DNA from: Terriglobia bacterium
GTDB lineage: Bacteria > Acidobacteriota > Terriglobia > Versatilivoradales > Versatilivoraceae
DNA: 64,000 nt
NCBI GenBank assembly: GCA_022452285.1
Contig: JAKUNG010000012.1
Span: forward strand, 1-64,000
Direction: 5' to 3'
This document shows positions 1-6,900 of this stretch, piece after piece (the first letter of the stretch is position 1; each line of letters starts with the position of its first letter). The notes under the pieces were generated by a model that worked only from the letters and a program-made list of their open reading frames with translations, ran no database searches and was not told where the DNA came from. The translations under genes were made by a program, and so were the position numbers.

Positions 1-231
1 CAAGGGAAACTAAAGATTACTGCAGATTCAATGGGAGGTTCGATACAAGTAGCAGTGATGAATAGTAAAGATGAAGTTCTATCTATGAGTCAATTAGTCA
101 AGGGAGAGGTGACGGATCAGGAAATTAATCTAAGCAAACTAAAACAACTGGAAGCACTAATTGGCCAACCAGTTCGTTTGAAGTTCACCTTAAATAAAGC
201 TAAGCTCTATTCTTTTGTTCTAACTTCATAA
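1..231 (+). CDS. C-terminal fragment of a beta-sandwich (glycosidase-associated type) protein
   Basis: An open frame runs from the first base of the window to a TAA at 229-231, giving about 76 residues with no start inside the window, so the gene is cut by the window edge. The visible part alternates short beta-strand-like stretches and ends with a segment reading LIGQPVRLKFTLNKAKLYSF. A closing pattern of this kind (GxPVRLRFxLxxAxLYSF) is familiar to me from the last beta-sandwich domain of some secreted glycoside hydrolase or sialidase-like proteins. This is recall of a pattern, not a database match. The catalytic domain, if there is one, lies outside the window, so no reaction can be assigned. 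Confidence 0.6.
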   Translation, partial: QGKLKITADSMGGSIQVAVMNSKDEVLSMSQLVKGEVTDQEINLSKLKQLEALIGQPVRLKFTLNKAKLYSFVLTS

Positions 232-320
232 ATCGCTTCAAATTTAGGGTCTTGGATTTAGAACAGAGGTTTTTAGAGGATCAACCTCAAAAGTGACACA
301 GTTAGCAAGAGTAGACTAGT

Positions 321-398
321 TGGCGTCCCGTAGGGGATTTGAACCCCTGTTGCCGCCGTGAAAGGGCGGTGTCCTGGGCCAGACTAGACGAACGGGAC
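321..398 (-). tRNA. tRNA-Glu (TTC)
   Basis: The minus strand folds into a full cloverleaf. The 7-bp acceptor stem is GTCCCGT/ACGGGAC, the anticodon stem CCGCC/GGCGG encloses the loop CTTTCAC with anticodon TTC, and the T arm carries GTTCAAATC. The 3' CCA is encoded (321-323). It lies 74 bases downstream of tRNA-Lys on the same strand and is probably co-transcribed with it. Confidence 0.96.
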
Positions 399-472
399 GT
401 ATTGTGCAGAATTAACATTAAAGGTCAACAAACAATAATTTATCTAAATAATAGAATTTTGTGCAGATCAAG

Positions 473-545
473 TGAGCCGTGCTGGATTCGAACCAGCGAC
501 CCTCTCCTTAAAAGGGAGATGCTCTGCCAGCTGAGCTAACGGCCC
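473..545 (-). tRNA. tRNA-Lys (TTT)
   Basis: A minus-strand cloverleaf of 73 bases. The acceptor stem GGGCCGT/ACGGCTC has one G-U pair, the D arm contains AGCTCAGCTGG, the anticodon stem TCTCC/GGAGA has loop CTTTTAA (anticodon TTT), and the T loop is GTTCGAATC. CCA is not encoded, unlike in the neighbouring tRNA-Glu, so it must be added post-transcriptionally. A promoter lies just upstream at 560-588. Confidence 0.96.
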
Positions 546-559
546 CCAAAAACTGAGCT

Positions 560-588
560 ATCTTAGAGAGATCTCTCGAAAGTGTCAA
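560..588 (-). promoter_or_regulatory. sigma70-type promoter of tRNA-Lys/tRNA-Glu
   Basis: Read on the minus strand: TTGACA (588-583), a 17-base spacer, then TAAGAT (565-560). Predicted initiation is around 553, a few bases before tRNA-Lys. The spacer contains a perfect 12-base palindrome, GAGAGATCTCTC (566-577), which could be an operator or coincidence. Confidence 0.75.
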
Positions 589-732
589 GTCTGCAAAAAG
601 TGAAAGAGTAATGTTAGTACTAAGTAGTCTACATACGTTAAAAGATTATAGGTTAATCAGTAGTTTTTTTAAACTCTTACAAAGTTAGCTATAAAGTTGT
701 CTATAGATGAAAGACAGTGGTTGAGTGTCGGC

Positions 733-757
733 ACCAATAAATTTGGTCTTTTTTTTT
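733..757 (+). terminator. Weak hairpin plus T9 run, possible intrinsic terminator
   Basis: ACCAA (733-737) can pair with TTGGT (743-747), and nine T residues follow (749-757). The stem is only about 5 bp and A/T-rich, so termination is plausible but unproven. If real, it would isolate the Val/Asp tRNA promoter from plus-strand readthrough. Confidence 0.25.
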
Positions 758-838
758 CCTTTAATTAAAAGCTCCTTAAAAGGAAATAAATCAACCATTG
801 GTCTAAATCCTTGTTTTGTTTTTCTTGGATTCTGATCC

Positions 839-867
839 TTGACTTGTTTGCTTTTCCATTGTATATT
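839..867 (+). promoter_or_regulatory. sigma70-type promoter of tRNA-Val/tRNA-Asp
   Basis: TTGACT (839-844), a 17-base spacer, then TATATT (862-867), both one mismatch from consensus. Predicted initiation is near 874, about 30 bases before tRNA-Val. A second TTGACA at 878-883 has no convincing -10 at the right distance. The DUF507 genes immediately after tRNA-Asp have no visible promoter of their own and may depend on this one. Confidence 0.75.
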
Positions 868-905
868 CCAGTCCGTTTTGACAAGAGTTCTGATTACGTA
901 TTTTA

Positions 906-981
906 GGGCGGTTAGCTCAGCTGGGAGAGCACATCCCTTACAAGGATGGGGTCACTGGTTCGAGCCCAGTACCGCCCACCA
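906..981 (+). tRNA. tRNA-Val (TAC)
   Basis: A cloverleaf with acceptor stem GGGCGGT/ACCGCCC, D arm AGCTCAGCTGG, anticodon stem CATCC/GGATG with loop CTTACAA (anticodon TAC), T loop GTTCGAGCC, and an encoded CCA at 979-981. It is followed after 17 bases by tRNA-Asp. Confidence 0.97.
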
Positions 982-998
982 ATATTTACTTGTTTTGC

Positions 999-1075
999 GG
1001 GGTCGTAGTTCAGTTGGTTAGAACGCTGGCCTGTCACGTCAGAGGTCGCGGGTTCGAATCCCGTCGGCCCCGCCA
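999..1075 (+). tRNA. tRNA-Asp (GTC)
   Basis: A cloverleaf with acceptor stem GGGGTCG/CGGCCCC, anticodon stem CTGGC/GTCAG with loop CTGTCAC (anticodon GTC), T loop GTTCGAATC, discriminator G and an encoded CCA (1073-1075). The start codon of the next protein gene lies only 12 bases after the CCA, so the two are almost certainly on one transcript. Confidence 0.97.
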
Positions 1076-1087
1076 CTTTTAAATTTT

Positions 1088-1366
1088 ATGCCATTACAAA
1101 AAGATTTTATAAACTATCTTTCAAGACAAGTAGTTGACGAACTAGCAAAACGTCAAGTGGTTAAATTTCCTATCAACTATCCGTTGCAAGAAAAGATTCT
1201 CCTAGTAATGGAAGAGGAACTAAGTGTGGAATACAAGATAAATGAGGAATCTCGTCAACTGCTCAAGGAATATTCTGAGTATATGAGACAAACAGGAGTT
1301 TCTTACCAGGAAATGTTTAAAATGGTTAAAAAAAAGCTAGTTAAAGAAAAGAAAGTGATTCTTTAA
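1088..1366 (+). CDS. DUF507 family protein, first copy
   Basis: A 92-residue, highly charged, probably all-helical protein. It aligns end to end with the next gene: an N-terminal helix of the type LSRQVVDELA, a central EEELS segment, and a Lys-rich C-terminus. This is the layout of the DUF507 family, whose function is unknown and which often occurs as tandem paralogues. The ATG is only 12 bases after the encoded CCA of tRNA-Asp and has no Shine-Dalgarno sequence, so tRNA 3' processing would leave a nearly leaderless mRNA. The start is supported by alignment with the second copy. No catalytic motif or signal peptide is visible, so it is probably cytoplasmic. Confidence 0.82.
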   Translation: MPLQKDFINYLSRQVVDELAKRQVVKFPINYPLQEKILLVMEEELSVEYKINEESRQLLKEYSEYMRQTGVSYQEMFKMVKKKLVKEKKVIL

Positions 1367-1372
1367 ACTTCA

Positions 1373-1642
1373 ATGCGTTTAAGTCGTGAAAAAATTAGTA
1401 AACTATCCCATGTCATTATTGATGAGCTAGTTCTTCACAATGAAATTGATTTTATTGAGGATCGAAACTCGATTCGTCTTGAGATTGTCAAGATTCTTAC
1501 TGAGGAGTTAACCAAAGAAGAAGCCTTAGAAAAAGAAGCAAGAAGAAAAATAGAATCTCAGAAGAAAACTGTTCCCGAAGGTAGTTTAGAGTGGGATGTT
1601 CTTTATCGAAAATACTACGCCGAAGAGTTAAAGAAGCTATAG
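1373..1642 (+). CDS. DUF507 family protein, second copy
   Basis: An 89-residue paralogue of the preceding gene, starting six bases after its stop, so the pair is probably translationally coupled. It opens with MRLSREKISKLSHVIIDELV, contains the conserved acidic ILTEELTKEEALEKEAR region and ends with WDVLYRKYYAEELKKL, which is more typical of the family consensus than the first copy. The role is unknown. The acidic/basic helical composition would suit a nucleic-acid or protein-binding adaptor, but that is only an inference from composition. It is convergent with the M48 peptidase gene. Confidence 0.87.
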   Translation: MRLSREKISKLSHVIIDELVLHNEIDFIEDRNSIRLEIVKILTEELTKEEALEKEARRKIESQKKTVPEGSLEWDVLYRKYYAEELKKL

Positions 1643-1666
1643 AAAAAATAAGTGATTGACAGGTTT

Positions 1667-2836
1667 CTAATTTTTCCTAAATCTTGAACCTTTTTTGCGC
1701 TTTAGTTTTGGCCGCTCATCAGCATCTGTTGAATCATCTGAAACTTGTTCCCCTATAGCATCTCTAGGTTTATCGGTTTTTCGCCTTAAGGTAGGCCGAC
1801 TAGAATCATCTTCACCATCATCTGAATCGGCATTTATATCACCACTAGTTCGACGTTTAAGCGTGGGTCGGTCGGAATCATCGTCAATATCATCTATATC
1901 TCCGCTTGTTCGACGTCTCAAGGTCGGTCGGTCTGGGTTGTCATCATTAGTGGGTTTGCGAGCATTTTCCATTGCCAATAATTTGAATTTAATTTTTTCA
2001 AATTCTGAAGTATTAATTACATACTGATCTCGTTCGGGAAGCACTGAGGAAATATTGTACTCAGTTTTTCTGATTCTATCTCCAGTAAGTGGATGGGTAC
2101 GAAAAGCTTTGGCTAATTTTCCTGGTTTCTTTTTCTCTTGAGCCTTGATTTTTTCAAAGAAAGAGATTGCGGCAGAAGGATCATAACCAGTTTTATAAAG
2201 GTACTGCATTCCAAGAAAATCTGCTTCTGTTTCTGCTTTGCGACTAAAATGTAGAAATTTTAAGGGGATTAAAACACCAGCAGCTTGATAAATACCATAT
2301 CCTAACCCTCCACCTAAAAAAATTAGAGGCAGCATAGCATAGTTAGCAATTTGCCCTTTGGTGGCTTGTTCTGTTCCATGACGTGCTGTTACATGAGCAA
2401 TTTCATGTGCCATAACAGCTGCCAGCTCAGATTCAGAATCGGCTGAGGTAATCAGTCCAGTATTAACATAAAAAAATCCCCCTGGTAGAGCCATAGCATT
2501 AACTTCTTCTGAATCAATTATCTTAATCGTGAATGGCACCTTAGCGTCTGAGTTTCTTACTAAGTTTTGTCCCACGCGGTTAACGTATTCATTGATTATA
2601 GGGTCATTTACCAGTTTAACCCCTCGTTCAATTTGCATAGAAAATTGCTTGCCCATGGCAATTTCCTTCTCAATGGAATAGATATTCCAGTTTCCCTTAT
2701 TGATTTTACGATTTCCAACATTCTCAATGTCAGAGTTTTTTGGCTTTTTCTTTTTAGCTAAAAGAGAAGTATTAAAGCCAAGACCAAGGAAGACAGTTAA
2801 TGCAAATATTGTTATTTGCTTGAGTAGCTGTTTCAC
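1667..2836 (-). CDS. M48 family zinc metallopeptidase with RPTLRR-repeat tail
   Basis: 389 residues. A signal peptide or N-terminal anchor (residues 1-28) is followed by a peptidase M48 domain. The zinc motif HEIAH is at 144-148 and the third-ligand motif ETEAD begins at 202. A hydrophobic hairpin lies between them (about 165-192). Such proteins (BepA/LoiP/HtpX relatives) perform quality control of envelope proteins. From about residue 300 the C-terminus is a disordered acidic/basic tail with four imperfect copies of D-RPTL-RRRTSGDI (302, 322, 346, 374). The start is GTG, chosen because AAGGAG sits the right distance upstream. It stands alone between the DUF507 genes and a 395-base intergenic region. 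Confidence 0.9.
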   Translation of the reverse strand: MKQLLKQITIFALTVFLGLGFNTSLLAKKKKPKNSDIENVGNRKINKGNWNIYSIEKEIAMGKQFSMQIERGVKLVNDPIINEYVNRVGQNLVRNSDAKVPFTIKIIDSEEVNAMALPGGFFYVNTGLITSADSESELAAVMAHEIAHVTARHGTEQATKGQIANYAMLPLIFLGGGLGYGIYQAAGVLIPLKFLHFSRKAETEADFLGMQYLYKTGYDPSAAISFFEKIKAQEKKKPGKLAKAFRTHPLTGDRIRKTEYNISSVLPERDQYVINTSEFEKIKFKLLAMENARKPTNDDNPDRPTLRRRTSGDIDDIDDDSDRPTLKRRTSGDINADSDDGEDDSSRPTLRRKTDKPRDAIGEQVSDDSTDADERPKLKRKKGSRFRKN

Positions 2837-3231
2837 TGGACAAACTCCTTTCTTCTTTGTTATTCAATCGATAACAAAATAAAAGCTTTAGTAACAACCA
2901 TCATCGTAACATCAACCCAAAATATTTTCCAGAAAACTTAACTTTATCATAAAGTCACGGTGTACTTGTTAAGTTGATGTTACTCAGTCATTAGTTTTTA
3001 TAGAGTTGATTCTGCCAACTAATGCAGTAGGTCTATAAAAACTATATGACAACAGATTCTCTACTAGAGTAGGGTCATCAACATTTAAAATTCTACTCTA
3101 GAAAATTAGATTTTAATTGGGATGATTTGGTTGTACCGGTTAAGGAAAATATTTAAATGCGATTTTCTAGGGTTCTTTAACAGAAATAGATTAATACATC
3201 ATGAAATTAATTTTGAAAAAGCTTTTAAATG
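2837..3231. other. Intergenic region, no gene seen
   Basis: About 395 AT-rich bases between the M48 peptidase start and the methyltransferase stop. It should contain the peptidase promoter. The only structure I could mark is a 9-bp inverted repeat at 3064-3101. No open frame resembles a known protein. Confidence 0.55.
3064..3101. repeat. Inverted repeat, 9-bp arms
   Basis: CTAGAGTAG (3064-3072) and CTACTCTAG (3093-3101) are perfect inverted copies separated by 20 bases. No T run follows on either strand, so it is not a classical terminator. It could be an operator or an RNA hairpin. Confidence 0.45.
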
Positions 3232-4290
3232 CTACCTTTTACCTCTAGACACTTTAGTGTTCTTAGATTTTTTTGCGCTAATAAGTCGTTTTGATTTTGA
3301 GTATCTGCCCTTTTTGTCATTGCTTTGAGGCAGTTTTTTAGGTTTCTTGTTTGTTGTTTTTCTGTCCTTTGATGGAACAGACACTATTTTTTTGGCATTA
3401 GACTTTTTAGCTGGTATTTTTGCACTAATTGACTTTTTCTGCTGCCCTGTGGAAGGAATTGCCTTTTCCTTTAAAACTGAGATGTTTCCAGAAGACAATT
3501 TTCCCTCTTTTCCAATTTCTTTTCTCGCAACTAAAATTAGATTGGTCTCATTAACATCGTAGTCTTCAAAATTAAAATTTTGATAGGACTGAATTTGTTT
3601 TAGTCCAGCTAGTTTTAGAAGCGTTTCTAGTTCTTTTTTAGTATAGGGAGTAATCTTAGTTGAAAAATTAGAAACAGCCCATTTGTTCTTATACCAAGCA
3701 TGTTCAGTTAAGTTCAGAATGAAAGAACCTTTAGTGTAGTCTAGGGTTCTAAAATATTGTGTTTCACTCATTAGATTAGGGGGTAAACTGGGAGGTAGAA
3801 AGCGGATTTTCTTTTTAATTATGTTGGCATAGTTTAAGCTCTGAATTACAAATAAACCATTAGGATTTAAACAATTTTGGATCTCTTTAAGCGTACGACT
3901 CACGTCTTTTTTATTGCCAACATGTGCTAGGGTATCTCCCAAACAAGTAATCAGGTCAAAGCCCTCAGAAAATCGCCTAGAGAGCTGGGTCATATCACCG
4001 AGTATGTATTCAACATTCACTCCACAAGCTATGGCATTAGCTTTAGCTTTTTCAATCATTTTTGGACTAGAATCAATTCCAGATGAATCAATTCCCATAC
4101 GCCGAAGCATTACGACATGAAAACCCGTGCTGCATCCAATATCTAATGAACTTTTTACTTTATTCTGCTTTATAATTTTTTCAAAAAATTTGGATTCAAC
4201 CCGGAGGCGTGATGGCCAGGAGATCATCTGATCATAGGAATTACTAATTTGTTCATGAAATTGACTTTGGTCCATTATTTTCTGTTTCAT
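3232..4290 (-). CDS. Class I SAM-dependent methyltransferase with histone-like basic tail
   Basis: 352 residues from the ATG at 4290. An in-frame TTG seven codons upstream is possible but less likely. The N-terminal two thirds form a Rossmann methyltransferase: motif I SSLDIGCSTGFH near residue 50, an acidic ribose-binding GIDSSPKMI near 72-79, and motif II/III regions GDMTQL and FDLITCLGDTLAH. The substrate cannot be read from sequence. From about residue 264 to the end the protein turns into a low-complexity tail rich in Lys, Ser, Ala and Pro (KKSISAKIPAKKSNAKK and similar), like H1-type or AlgP-type tails that bind nucleic acid. The methyltransferase domain is secure; the role of the tail is inference. 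Confidence 0.85.
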   Translation of the reverse strand: MKQKIMDQSQFHEQISNSYDQMISWPSRLRVESKFFEKIIKQNKVKSSLDIGCSTGFHVVMLRRMGIDSSGIDSSPKMIEKAKANAIACGVNVEYILGDMTQLSRRFSEGFDLITCLGDTLAHVGNKKDVSRTLKEIQNCLNPNGLFVIQSLNYANIIKKKIRFLPPSLPPNLMSETQYFRTLDYTKGSFILNLTEHAWYKNKWAVSNFSTKITPYTKKELETLLKLAGLKQIQSYQNFNFEDYDVNETNLILVARKEIGKEGKLSSGNISVLKEKAIPSTGQQKKSISAKIPAKKSNAKKIVSVPSKDRKTTNKKPKKLPQSNDKKGRYSKSKRLISAKKSKNTKVSRGKR

Positions 4291-4628
4291 ACTGCCCAAT
4301 ATTCTCCCCAAACCGTTTAAAATGTTTAATTTAAATCAAATAGCAGGGAACTTCAAGGAAAAAGTAGGAAATCGATGTCAGATGTTTAGTAATGCCTTAG
4401 GAAATAAAGGCAAGAAACTAGTGTAAAAGAGATAACTTATAGAGAAGCTCTTATTAATCAATTTCTTAACTATATTTAGGAAGCTAATTAATATATCTAA
4501 CACTCTAACACTAAGATAGAAAATAATTGGTTACTTAGATCGCAGTTAATTTTTAAGGTCAACTGTTTTTTCTAAGTGATAGATTGGGGGGCACGGTAGC
4601 TTTATAAAACAAACGGACAATCAGATAT
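4291..4628. other. Intergenic region, no gene seen
   Basis: Roughly 340 AT-rich bases between the methyltransferase and the CDP-alcohol phosphatidyltransferase. No coding frame, tRNA or clear hairpin is visible. It presumably carries the methyltransferase promoter. Confidence 0.5.
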
Positions 4629-5219
4629 CTAAGGATTATTATTTTTCGAGGATTCTTTCCAGGTATGAAGAATCCGATGAACAACTGTCAGGTTACTTAA
4701 TACAGCCATAACCCATAGAACTGCTGCCATTCTTCCAAAAATGGTGCCTATAATTAGTAGGACTAACCGTTCAGGTCGCTCAAGAAACCCTACTTTGCAT
4801 GTTGGAACTAACGATTCAGCACGAGCTCTCGTATAACTTGTCATGATTGCCCCTATCATAACGATTCCAGATAACAAGACATATATCATTTGTTGGTTCT
4901 TGATGTAGTAAATCATTAGGGCTAAAAAAAGAATCATGTCGGAATATCTATCTAGAACGGAATCAAAGAAAGCACCGAATCTAGTGACATTGTTTGTGAT
5001 ACGGGCAAGTCTTCCATCTAACATGTCAAAAATTCCAGAAAAAATGATTACAATTCCAGCATAAAAAAAGTTACCTTGAGCCAAGTAGAATGCGCTTAAT
5101 ATAGTGATGAGAAATCCAAAAAAAGTTAAAAGGTTAGGGCCAACGCCTAGTTTGGATATTCCTTTAACTAATGTATCTAAAATAGCAGTACATATCTTTC
5201 CTATGATTTTGCTAAGCAT
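4629..5219 (-). CDS. CDP-alcohol phosphatidyltransferase family membrane enzyme
   Basis: 196 residues with about six membrane segments. It carries the family signature D-G-x2-A-R-x8-G-x3-D-x3-D, seen as DMLDGRLARITNN followed by FGAFFDSVLDRYSD. The aspartates bind the divalent metals that transfer the phosphatidyl group from CDP-diacylglycerol to an alcohol. The YTRARAESL and ERPER segments resemble the phosphatidylinositol-phosphate or archaetidylinositol-phosphate synthase branch more than classical PgsA, so the acceptor alcohol is left open. It lies 14 bases downstream of greA and is probably co-transcribed with it. Confidence 0.88.
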   Translation of the reverse strand: MLSKIIGKICTAILDTLVKGISKLGVGPNLLTFFGFLITILSAFYLAQGNFFYAGIVIIFSGIFDMLDGRLARITNNVTRFGAFFDSVLDRYSDMILFLALMIYYIKNQQMIYVLLSGIVMIGAIMTSYTRARAESLVPTCKVGFLERPERLVLLIIGTIFGRMAAVLWVMAVLSNLTVVHRILHTWKESSKNNNP

Positions 5220-5233
5220 AGTATTTTTTTAGG

Positions 5234-5710
5234 TTATTTTTTTTTTTGATTGTGAAGGGTAGTAAGTTTAAGAATTTCAAATTCTTTAATACCAGCTGGT
5301 GTATTTGCCTTTGCCATGTCTCCTTCTTTCTTATTTAATAGTCCACGACCAATTGGAGAGGTTGTGGATATCAAACCCTTCTTGATGTTAGATTCCTCAG
5401 TAGAAACAAGTCTGTAAGTTACTTCTGTGTTTTTTTGAACATCATACACTATGACAGTTGATCCATAAGAAACTCGATCTTTTGGAATTTTGTCAAAATT
5501 GATCATAGCAACACCAGCAAGTCTCTTACGTAACTGACCAAGTTTAGCATTAAGTATTTCTTGTCGTTGCTTAGCTGACTGATATTCTGCATTTTCACTA
5601 AGATCTCCTAATGCCACAGCCTTTTTTAACTCTTTAGGTAATTCGTTCTTTAATTCATACTCAATTAGTGCAATTTCTTCTTCAAGTTTTTTCTTTATGT
5701 CTGTTGTCAC
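5234..5710 (-). CDS. greA: Transcription elongation factor GreA
   Basis: 158 residues, the usual GreA length. The N-terminal antiparallel coiled coil holds the conserved GDLSENAEYQSAKQRQ region, including the acidic tip that enters the RNA polymerase secondary channel and stimulates cleavage of backtracked RNA. The C-terminal FKBP-like domain contains SPIGRGLLNKKEGD. The C-terminal end is unusually Lys-rich. The start codon is GTG with an AGAGG element upstream. It leads a short minus-strand unit with the phosphatidyltransferase. Confidence 0.95.
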   Translation of the reverse strand: MTTDIKKKLEEEIALIEYELKNELPKELKKAVALGDLSENAEYQSAKQRQEILNAKLGQLRKRLAGVAMINFDKIPKDRVSYGSTVIVYDVQKNTEVTYRLVSTEESNIKKGLISTTSPIGRGLLNKKEGDMAKANTPAGIKEFEILKLTTLHNQKKK

Positions 5711-5814
5711 AACTATATACCTCTACTAATGGGGTTAAATACTAGGAGAGAAGTTCAGGGTCTACTTAAGGTTTAAAGATATAACTGTATAAATGTAAAT
5801 AACTTTAAAAGTTT

Positions 5815-6888
5815 TCAAAACAAACCAAATTTTATTTGAAGAAATCGTTTAGGGTTTTGTCGGAAGTCGTAAATGAACTTTACAACTTCAGCAGAGGCGT
5901 CATTTAAATTAGAATATAGGGCTGGATCATTCAACAGTTTTGCGATGGTTCCTTCACCCTTACTCATCTTTTCAGCAACTGCGGCGAATTTGTCTAAACT
6001 ATCTTTAAACTGAATGTAAAGAGAATCGTCTTTAGAAAGTCGGCCAAGAAAACCTTCGCCTTTTTCTAAGCGATCAGCAACCGTCTCAAATTTTGCAACT
6101 AAACTATTTGCCCTGTCATATAAAGTGGGGTCCCTTAAAAGTTTTCCTAACAGACCTTCCCCACTTTCTACCGTGGTTACAATGTTGTTAACACGTCCTA
6201 TGATCGTCTGGAGATTATCATATAAGACCCTTTCCGAAATGAGTCTTCCAACTACACCTTCTCCAGATTTTATAGCCGTAACTAATTCTTGAAGTTCACC
6301 AGAAGCCTCATTGAGATTTTTAAACATAGTAGGATCATTAATCAATCTACCTAAGGTGCCTTGTCCTACATTAACTTTTCCAGTGATTTCATTAATCTTA
6401 TCAACTAAATCTCCTAGGTTAGCCACTAGATCATTTGAATTTTGAATAATTCTTTTTATATCAGCATCTACTGAACTTGGAACTTCTCCATTTTCAGATA
6501 AGATGGCGTGTGTTTCTGAACCACGAGAAATATCAATATACTTGTCTCCTAAGAGACCAATGGATCCCAATGTTGCTTCGGAGTCTCCTCGAATAGCGTT
6601 CTGGTATTTTTTTTCTATTCTCATAATGACTTCAACAGCTCGGTTAGCGTCTTTTGATGGTGAAATATTAACCTGACTAACATTTCCAACTTCAATTCCT
6701 GCTAACCATATAAGAGAACCCTTTCTTAAACCAGAAGCACTCTGAAGATAAGTTTTTAAAGTATATTTTTCGGTAAAAAATCCTTGTCCTCCACTAATAA
6801 GAACTAATGCAGCAGCCAGGATTACAAAGCCCAAGATAGCTAGAATTCCAACGCGTAATTCTTTCCAAGCCATTGTCTTTCGCGCCAT
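5815..6888 (-). CDS. mlaD: MlaD-type MCE-domain protein with five 34-residue repeats
   Basis: 357 residues. A single N-terminal membrane helix (15-33) anchors an MCE domain (about 40-125) that binds phospholipid in the periplasm. The C-terminal half is built from five repeats starting at residues 175, 209, 243, 277 and 311, exactly 34 apart. Each begins G-[EQ]-G followed by a short hydrophobic/basic segment and usually a [DN]-[DP]-x-[LM]-[YF] motif. MCE rings use extended helical C-termini as lipid-conducting tubes, so the repeats may set tube length. An excellent Shine-Dalgarno (GGGAGGACTT) precedes the ATG. It forms an operon with mlaF and mlaE. No mlaB or mlaC gene is adjacent. Confidence 0.92.
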   Translation of the reverse strand: MARKTMAWKELRVGILAILGFVILAAALVLISGGQGFFTEKYTLKTYLQSASGLRKGSLIWLAGIEVGNVSQVNISPSKDANRAVEVIMRIEKKYQNAIRGDSEATLGSIGLLGDKYIDISRGSETHAILSENGEVPSSVDADIKRIIQNSNDLVANLGDLVDKINEITGKVNVGQGTLGRLINDPTMFKNLNEASGELQELVTAIKSGEGVVGRLISERVLYDNLQTIIGRVNNIVTTVESGEGLLGKLLRDPTLYDRANSLVAKFETVADRLEKGEGFLGRLSKDDSLYIQFKDSLDKFAAVAEKMSKGEGTIAKLLNDPALYSNLNDASAEVVKFIYDFRQNPKRFLQIKFGLF

Positions 6889-6900
6889 AAGTCCTCCCTC

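Larger units (their letters stand above)
546..905. other. Intergenic region between divergent tRNA pairs
   Basis: 360 bases without a protein gene. It holds the two divergent tRNA promoters (560-588 minus, 839-867 plus) and a weak hairpin with a T run at 733-757. I see nothing else recognisable in the AT-rich middle part. Confidence 0.7.

Noticed and set aside
339-539. Open frame across the tRNA-Glu and tRNA-Lys genes
   Set aside because: It runs antisense over two perfect tRNA cloverleaves and has no protein-like features.
878-906. TTGACA at 878-883 as the tRNA-Val -35 element
   Set aside because: At 17 bases it would pair with TTTTAG, which is a poor -10 that reaches into the tRNA; TTGACT/TATATT at 839-867 is much better.
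839-1021. Open frame across tRNA-Val and the start of tRNA-Asp
   Set aside because: It overlaps two tRNAs and the promoter in full; no ribosome site or protein character.
1695-2027. Plus-strand frame rich in Ser/Arg opposite the M48 peptidase tail
   Set aside because: It is an antisense shadow of the repetitive C-terminal tail; the repeats create long open antisense frames by composition.
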